Assembly: GCA_050701115.1 (NCBI GenBank)
Contig: JBOHER010000391.1
Location: 1-16,087, forward strand
Direction of reading: 5' to 3'
Source: JBOHER01 sp050701115
Lineage (GTDB): Bacteria > Actinomycetota > Actinomycetes > Mycobacteriales > Pseudonocardiaceae
DNA: 16,087 nt
The translations under genes and the position numbers were made by a program. The notes beneath the pieces are model-generated. The model did not search any database. It was not told the DNA's origin and worked only from the letters and a program-made list of their open reading frames with translations. This document shows, one piece after another, positions 13,523-16,087 of the stretch (position 1 is its first letter; each line of letters opens with the position of its first letter).

Positions 13523-14095
13523 ATGGCCAGGGCCGGGCGGAGACCTGGGCAGACGGCGACGCGGGAGCAGATCCTGGTGGCTGCCCGCAAGCTGTTCGCT
13601 GCCCAGGGCTACGACGCCACGACAATCCGGGCGATCGCCGCGGAGGCCGAGGTCAATCCTGCGCTGATCCACCACTTCTTCGGCACCAAGGAGCAAGTTT
13701 TCGTCGCCTCTCTCGCCTTGCCGGTAAACCCGGCGGCCATGCTGCCCACGGTCCTCGAAGGCCCGCGCGGACAAGCGGGTGAGCGACTGGTGCGGTTCTT
13801 CCTCAGCGTCTGGGGCAACCCCGAGGCCAGGCAGCCCTTCCTCGCGCTGCTGCGCTCGGTGGCCTCGAACGACGGCGCCGCTCGCATGATGCGCGAGTTC
13901 ATGCACCGAGCGGTGATCACGCCCATCAGCACGTCCCTGGGTGTGCCTGAGTTGCGGATGGCCGCGGTGGGCACCCAGCTCATGGGCATCGCCCTGCTCC
14001 GCTACATCGTCGGAGTGGAGCCGCTGGCCTCGGCGACCGAGGACGAGATCGTCGAACTGGTCGCACCGGTTATCCAGCACTATCTCGACGGGTGA
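13523..14095 (+). CDS. TetR-family regulator of the adjacent ABC exporter (inferred)
   Basis: The 190-residue protein has a TetR DNA-binding domain at about residues 12–60 (TREQILVAARKLFAAQGYDA, IAAEAEVNPALIHHFFGTKE). Its ligand domain ends LMGIALLRYIVGVEPLAS and HYLDG. That ending is shared with the TetR proteins at 11043 and 11731, so the three are paralogues. ATG 13523 is preferred over GTG 13517 two codons earlier because AGGGCGG fits it better. The exporter genes begin 49 bases downstream on the same strand with their own promoter, which makes local repression of efflux the likely role. The ligand is unknown. Confidence 0.88.
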   Translation: MARAGRRPGQTATREQILVAARKLFAAQGYDATTIRAIAAEAEVNPALIHHFFGTKEQVFVASLALPVNPAAMLPTVLEGPRGQAGERLVRFFLSVWGNPEARQPFLALLRSVASNDGAARMMREFMHRAVITPISTSLGVPELRMAAVGTQLMGIALLRYIVGVEPLASATEDEIVELVAPVIQHYLDG

Positions 14096-14108
14096 AAGAC
14101 ATCGGGTC

Positions 14109-14137
14109 TTGACGGCGGACCTCATCGCGCGCAGAAT
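14109..14137 (+). promoter_or_regulatory. promoter of the ABC exporter operon
   Basis: TTGACG (14109–14114, 5 of 6) and CAGAAT (14132–14137, 4 of 6) are 17 bases apart. The ATPase ATG comes 7 bases after the -10 with no Shine–Dalgarno sequence, so a leaderless transcript is expected. Confidence 0.6.
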
Positions 14138-14144
14138 TAAACAC

Positions 14145-14864
14145 ATGACTAATTCAGTGGCAGTCGCCGTGGAGGGACTCCGCGTCGTCCGCGGTGGGCG
14201 CGAAGTGGTCAAGGGAATCACCTTCGAGATCGAGCGCGGCACGGTCACCGGCCTGCTCGGCCCCAGCGGGTGCGGCAAGACGACGTTGATGCGCTCGATC
14301 GTCGGCGTGCAGATCGTGGCAGGAGGCGAGGTGACCGTGCTCGGGCAGCCCGCGGGCAGCCCCGCGCTGCGTAAGAAGATCGGCTATGCGACGCAGAATC
14401 CGGCGATCTACGCCGACCTGACGGTCACCGAGGCGCTGCGGTACTTCGCGTCCGTGCTGAGAGCACCGAGGTCCGACGTGGACAGGGTGATCGAAGAAGT
14501 CGGGCTGACCGCGCACGCCAACGCCGTCGTGGGGCAGCTCTCGGACGGCCAGCACAGCAGGGCCAACCTGGCAGTGGCCCTGCTCGGCCAGCCGGAACTA
14601 CTCGTCCTTGACGAGCCGACGGTCGGGCTCGACCCGTTACTCAGGGACGAACTGTGGGATCTGTTCGGAGGACTCGCCGAAGCTGGCGCCACCCTGCTGG
14701 TGTCCAGCCATGTGATGGACGAGGCGAGCCGCTGCAGGCGGCTGCTGCTGATGCGCGAGGGCGAACTGCTCGCCTCGGACACGCCGGAAGGCTTGCGCAG
14801 GCGCACCGGGTCGGACGATCTGGAACAGGCCTTCCTGCACCTGATCAAGGAGGTGGCGGCATGA
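14145..14864 (+). CDS. ABC transporter ATP-binding protein (ABC-2 exporter type)
   Basis: The 239-residue ATPase drives the adjacent membrane protein, probably exporting a drug or lipid-like compound. It has Walker A GPSGCGKTT (39–47), Q-loop YATQNPAIYADLTV (Gln84), signature LSDGQHSR (132–139), Walker B ELLVLDEP (151–158) followed by TVGLDPLLR, and the H-loop His189 in SSHVMDE. The signature has Asp where most have Gly (LSGGQ), a mild deviation. The ATG at 14145 is taken because a consensus-like promoter ends 7 bases before it; the open extension to 13941 runs into the TetR gene in another frame. The stop overlaps the permease start (ATGA). Confidence 0.93.
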   Translation: MTNSVAVAVEGLRVVRGGREVVKGITFEIERGTVTGLLGPSGCGKTTLMRSIVGVQIVAGGEVTVLGQPAGSPALRKKIGYATQNPAIYADLTVTEALRYFASVLRAPRSDVDRVIEEVGLTAHANAVVGQLSDGQHSRANLAVALLGQPELLVLDEPTVGLDPLLRDELWDLFGGLAEAGATLLVSSHVMDEASRCRRLLLMREGELLASDTPEGLRRRTGSDDLEQAFLHLIKEVAA

Positions 14865-15664
14865 AGAGTGCGGCGAGGACTGCTGGCAGGTCCGAATCAT
14901 CAGGGCCGCGGACCGCTCGCAGGTCCGCATCATCGGCGCTGAGGACCTTGGCTACCGCCCAACGGATCCTCACCCAGTTGCGTCACGATCACCGGACGCT
15001 GGCCTTGCTGATCCTGATGCCGTCGTTCCTGTTGATCCTGCTGCGCTACGTGTTCAACTCCGAGGAGGCGTTCAATCGCGTGGCACCCGCGCTGCTCGCG
15101 GTGTTCCCGTTCGCGATCATGTTCATCGTCACGTCGATTACCACACTGCGCGAGCGAACCACCGCGACCCTGGAGCGGCTGATGACCATGCCGCTGGCCA
15201 AGCTGGACCTGCTGTTCGGCTACGCCATCGCGTTCGGCCTGGTGGCGATCGTGCAGGTCGCGGTGGCTGCGACGGTCTCGCTGACCCTGCTGGGTCTGGC
15301 GATCGACGGGTCGGTGTGGCTACTGCTGGTCATCGCGGTACTCGACGCCCTGCTCGGCATGGCGCTCGGCCTGTTCGCCAGCGCGTTCGCCCGCACCGAG
15401 TTCCAAGCCGTGCAGTTCATGCCCGCGTTCGTCATGCCGCAGGTGCTGTTGTGCGGATTGTTCGCGCCGAGGGAATCCATGGCGGCCGTGCTCGAGTGGC
15501 TGTCCAACGTGATGCCGCTGTCCTACGCCGTAGACGCATTGACCCAGGTGACCAACTCCGCCGAGATCGACGCGACGCTGGTCCGCAACCTGCTCATCGT
15601 CGCCGGCTGCGGACTGCTCGCACTGGCACTCGGCGCGGCGACACTGCGACGCAGGACACCATGA
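14861..15664 (+). CDS. ABC-2 type permease
   Basis: The 267-residue protein has a hydrophilic N terminus of about 40 residues and then six membrane helices at roughly 46–64, 75–93, 118–146, 151–175, 185–205 and 241–262. Between helices 2 and 3 lies TTLRERTTATLERLMTMPL, and before helix 6 a loop with FAPRESMAAVLEWLSNVMPL. Both are hallmarks of ABC-2 permeases for drug, antibiotic or polysaccharide export. It starts at the ATG that overlaps the ATPase stop, with AAGGAGG upstream inside the ATPase gene. The N-terminal cytoplasmic tail contains an 11-residue duplication (AGRSESSGPRT / ARRSASSALRT) coded by a 33-base tandem repeat. Together with the ATPase it forms one transporter; the substrate is unknown. 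Confidence 0.92.
   Translation: MKSAARTAGRSESSGPRTARRSASSALRTLATAQRILTQLRHDHRTLALLILMPSFLLILLRYVFNSEEAFNRVAPALLAVFPFAIMFIVTSITTLRERTTATLERLMTMPLAKLDLLFGYAIAFGLVAIVQVAVAATVSLTLLGLAIDGSVWLLLVIAVLDALLGMALGLFASAFARTEFQAVQFMPAFVMPQVLLCGLFAPRESMAAVLEWLSNVMPLSYAVDALTQVTNSAEIDATLVRNLLIVAGCGLLALALGAATLRRRTP
14882..14947 (+). repeat. 33-base tandem repeat inside the permease N terminus
   Basis: Copies at 14882–14914 and 14915–14947 match at 27 of 33 bases. The unit is in frame, so it lengthens the cytoplasmic tail by 11 residues. Confidence 0.75.
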
Positions 15665-15674
15665 TCTCGCCCGG

Positions 15675-15680
15675 TAGCCT
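15675..15680 (+). promoter_or_regulatory. candidate -10 of the PPOX gene
   Basis: TAGCCT lies 6 bases before the ATG at 15687, within 11 bases of the permease stop. The -35 is weak. If used, this gene is transcribed separately from the exporter as a leaderless mRNA. Confidence 0.35.
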
Positions 15681-15686
15681 GAGCGT

Positions 15687-16073
15687 ATGGCTACCGAGCT
15701 CGAGCGCCTCGCCGGCGAGAAGTACGTTCAGCTGACAACGTTCCGGAAGAGCGGCGAAGGTGTGCCGACGCCCATCTGGGCCGTCGCGAACGGCGACGAG
15801 TTGTTCGTGTGGACGCCGCGCGACTCGGGCAAGGTCAAGCGCATCCGCACGGACGGCCACGTCGAGATCACCGCATGTGACGCCCTGGGGCGGAATACCC
15901 ATGGCGCGACGGTGCCCGGTCAAGCACGGTTGCTCGACGACAAGGCCACTGATCGGGTGCGCACCCTGATCGGCAAGAAGTACGGCCTGTTCGGTTGGCT
16001 CAGCGTCTACGGCAGCATGCTGCGCGGCGGCAGGCAGCGCACCGTGGGCGTCGCGATCAAGCTGGACGGCTAG
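15687..16073 (+). CDS. PPOX-class F420-dependent split-barrel protein (Rv2061-like)
   Basis: The 128-residue protein is a single split barrel of the pyridoxamine-oxidase-like fold. Key stretches are EKYVQLTTFRKSGEGVPTPI, DELFVWTPRDSGKVKRIRT and HVEITACDALGR near the middle, and KKYGLFGWLSVYGSMLRGG then VGVAIKL at the end. The TxIWxxxxGDELxVWT…SGKVKRIR pattern fits the actinobacterial TIGR03666/Rv2061-type family, members of which bind F420 or flavin and reduce enone-like compounds. The substrate here is unknown. The ATG at 15687 has no ribosome site but follows a -10-like hexamer by 6 bases. It lies 22 bases after the exporter genes on the same strand, so a link to detoxification is possible but only by position. 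Confidence 0.88.
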   Translation: MATELERLAGEKYVQLTTFRKSGEGVPTPIWAVANGDELFVWTPRDSGKVKRIRTDGHVEITACDALGRNTHGATVPGQARLLDDKATDRVRTLIGKKYGLFGWLSVYGSMLRGGRQRTVGVAIKLDG

Positions 16074-16087
16074 CGGACGGCGGCGAG

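Noticed and set aside
13295..14278. 327-codon minus-strand frame
   Set aside because: Antisense to the TetR gene at 13523; Arg/His/Gln-rich translation without a domain.
1..16087. tRNA, rRNA, CRISPR array or replication origin
   Set aside because: No cloverleaf, rRNA core, regularly spaced repeat array or DnaA-box cluster was seen.

Overview
The window is GC-rich with strong G/C third-position bias, GTG/TTG starts and 4-base GTGA/ATGA overlaps. It carries the actinobacterial histidine–tryptophan block hisF–hisI–trpE–(Trp-operon membrane protein)–trpC–trpB–trpA–lgt. With Lgt, DUF998, F420-type PPOX and TetR relatives, this points to an actinomycete. A Pseudonocardiales-type genus (Saccharopolyspora/Amycolatopsis-like) is my guess from gene style; no marker RNA is present to settle it.

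Layout from left to right. 1–1667 (minus): a perfect hairpin at the window edge, a DMT-type transporter and a DUF998 membrane protein. 1943–2941 (minus): lgt. About 2957–5678 is an accessory island separating lgt from trpA. It holds strong inverted repeats, a tiny plus-strand cluster (a 22-residue peptide with 8 cysteines, a broken small ORF, a 71-residue Cys/His-rich protein), a decayed IS701/IS4-type insertion sequence with detectable terminal repeats, the tail of a second transposase and a one-TM NTF2-like membrane protein. 5863–10941 (minus): trpA, trpB, trpC, a 17-codon ORF coupled to trpC, the TIGR02234-type membrane protein and trpE. 11043–12183 (plus): a TetR regulator followed by an orphan TetR ligand-domain paralogue, inserted between trpE and hisI. 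12210–13389 (minus): hisI and hisF. 13523–15664 (plus): a third TetR paralogue, then an ABC-2 exporter (ATPase and permease, 4-base overlap). 15687–16073 (plus): an F420/flavin split-barrel (PPOX) protein.

How the genes work together. HisF and HisI act in histidine synthesis. TrpE, TrpC, TrpB and TrpA cover chorismate to anthranilate (large subunit), the indole-glycerol-phosphate step and tryptophan synthase; trpD, trpF/priA and trpG are not in the window. TetR(13523) next to the ABC exporter looks like a self-contained efflux/regulator module. Several units (trpE, TetR 11043, hisF, the ABC exporter, PPOX, perhaps lgt) have a -10-like hexamer only 6–7 bases before the start codon and little or no Shine–Dalgarno, which suggests leaderless mRNAs.

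Most interesting items: the well-signalled Cys-rich mini-protein at 3214–3282 (metallothionein-like, or a cysteine-sensing leader peptide) with its small neighbours; the stand-alone TetR ligand-binding domain; and the 17-codon ORF that feeds translation into trpC.
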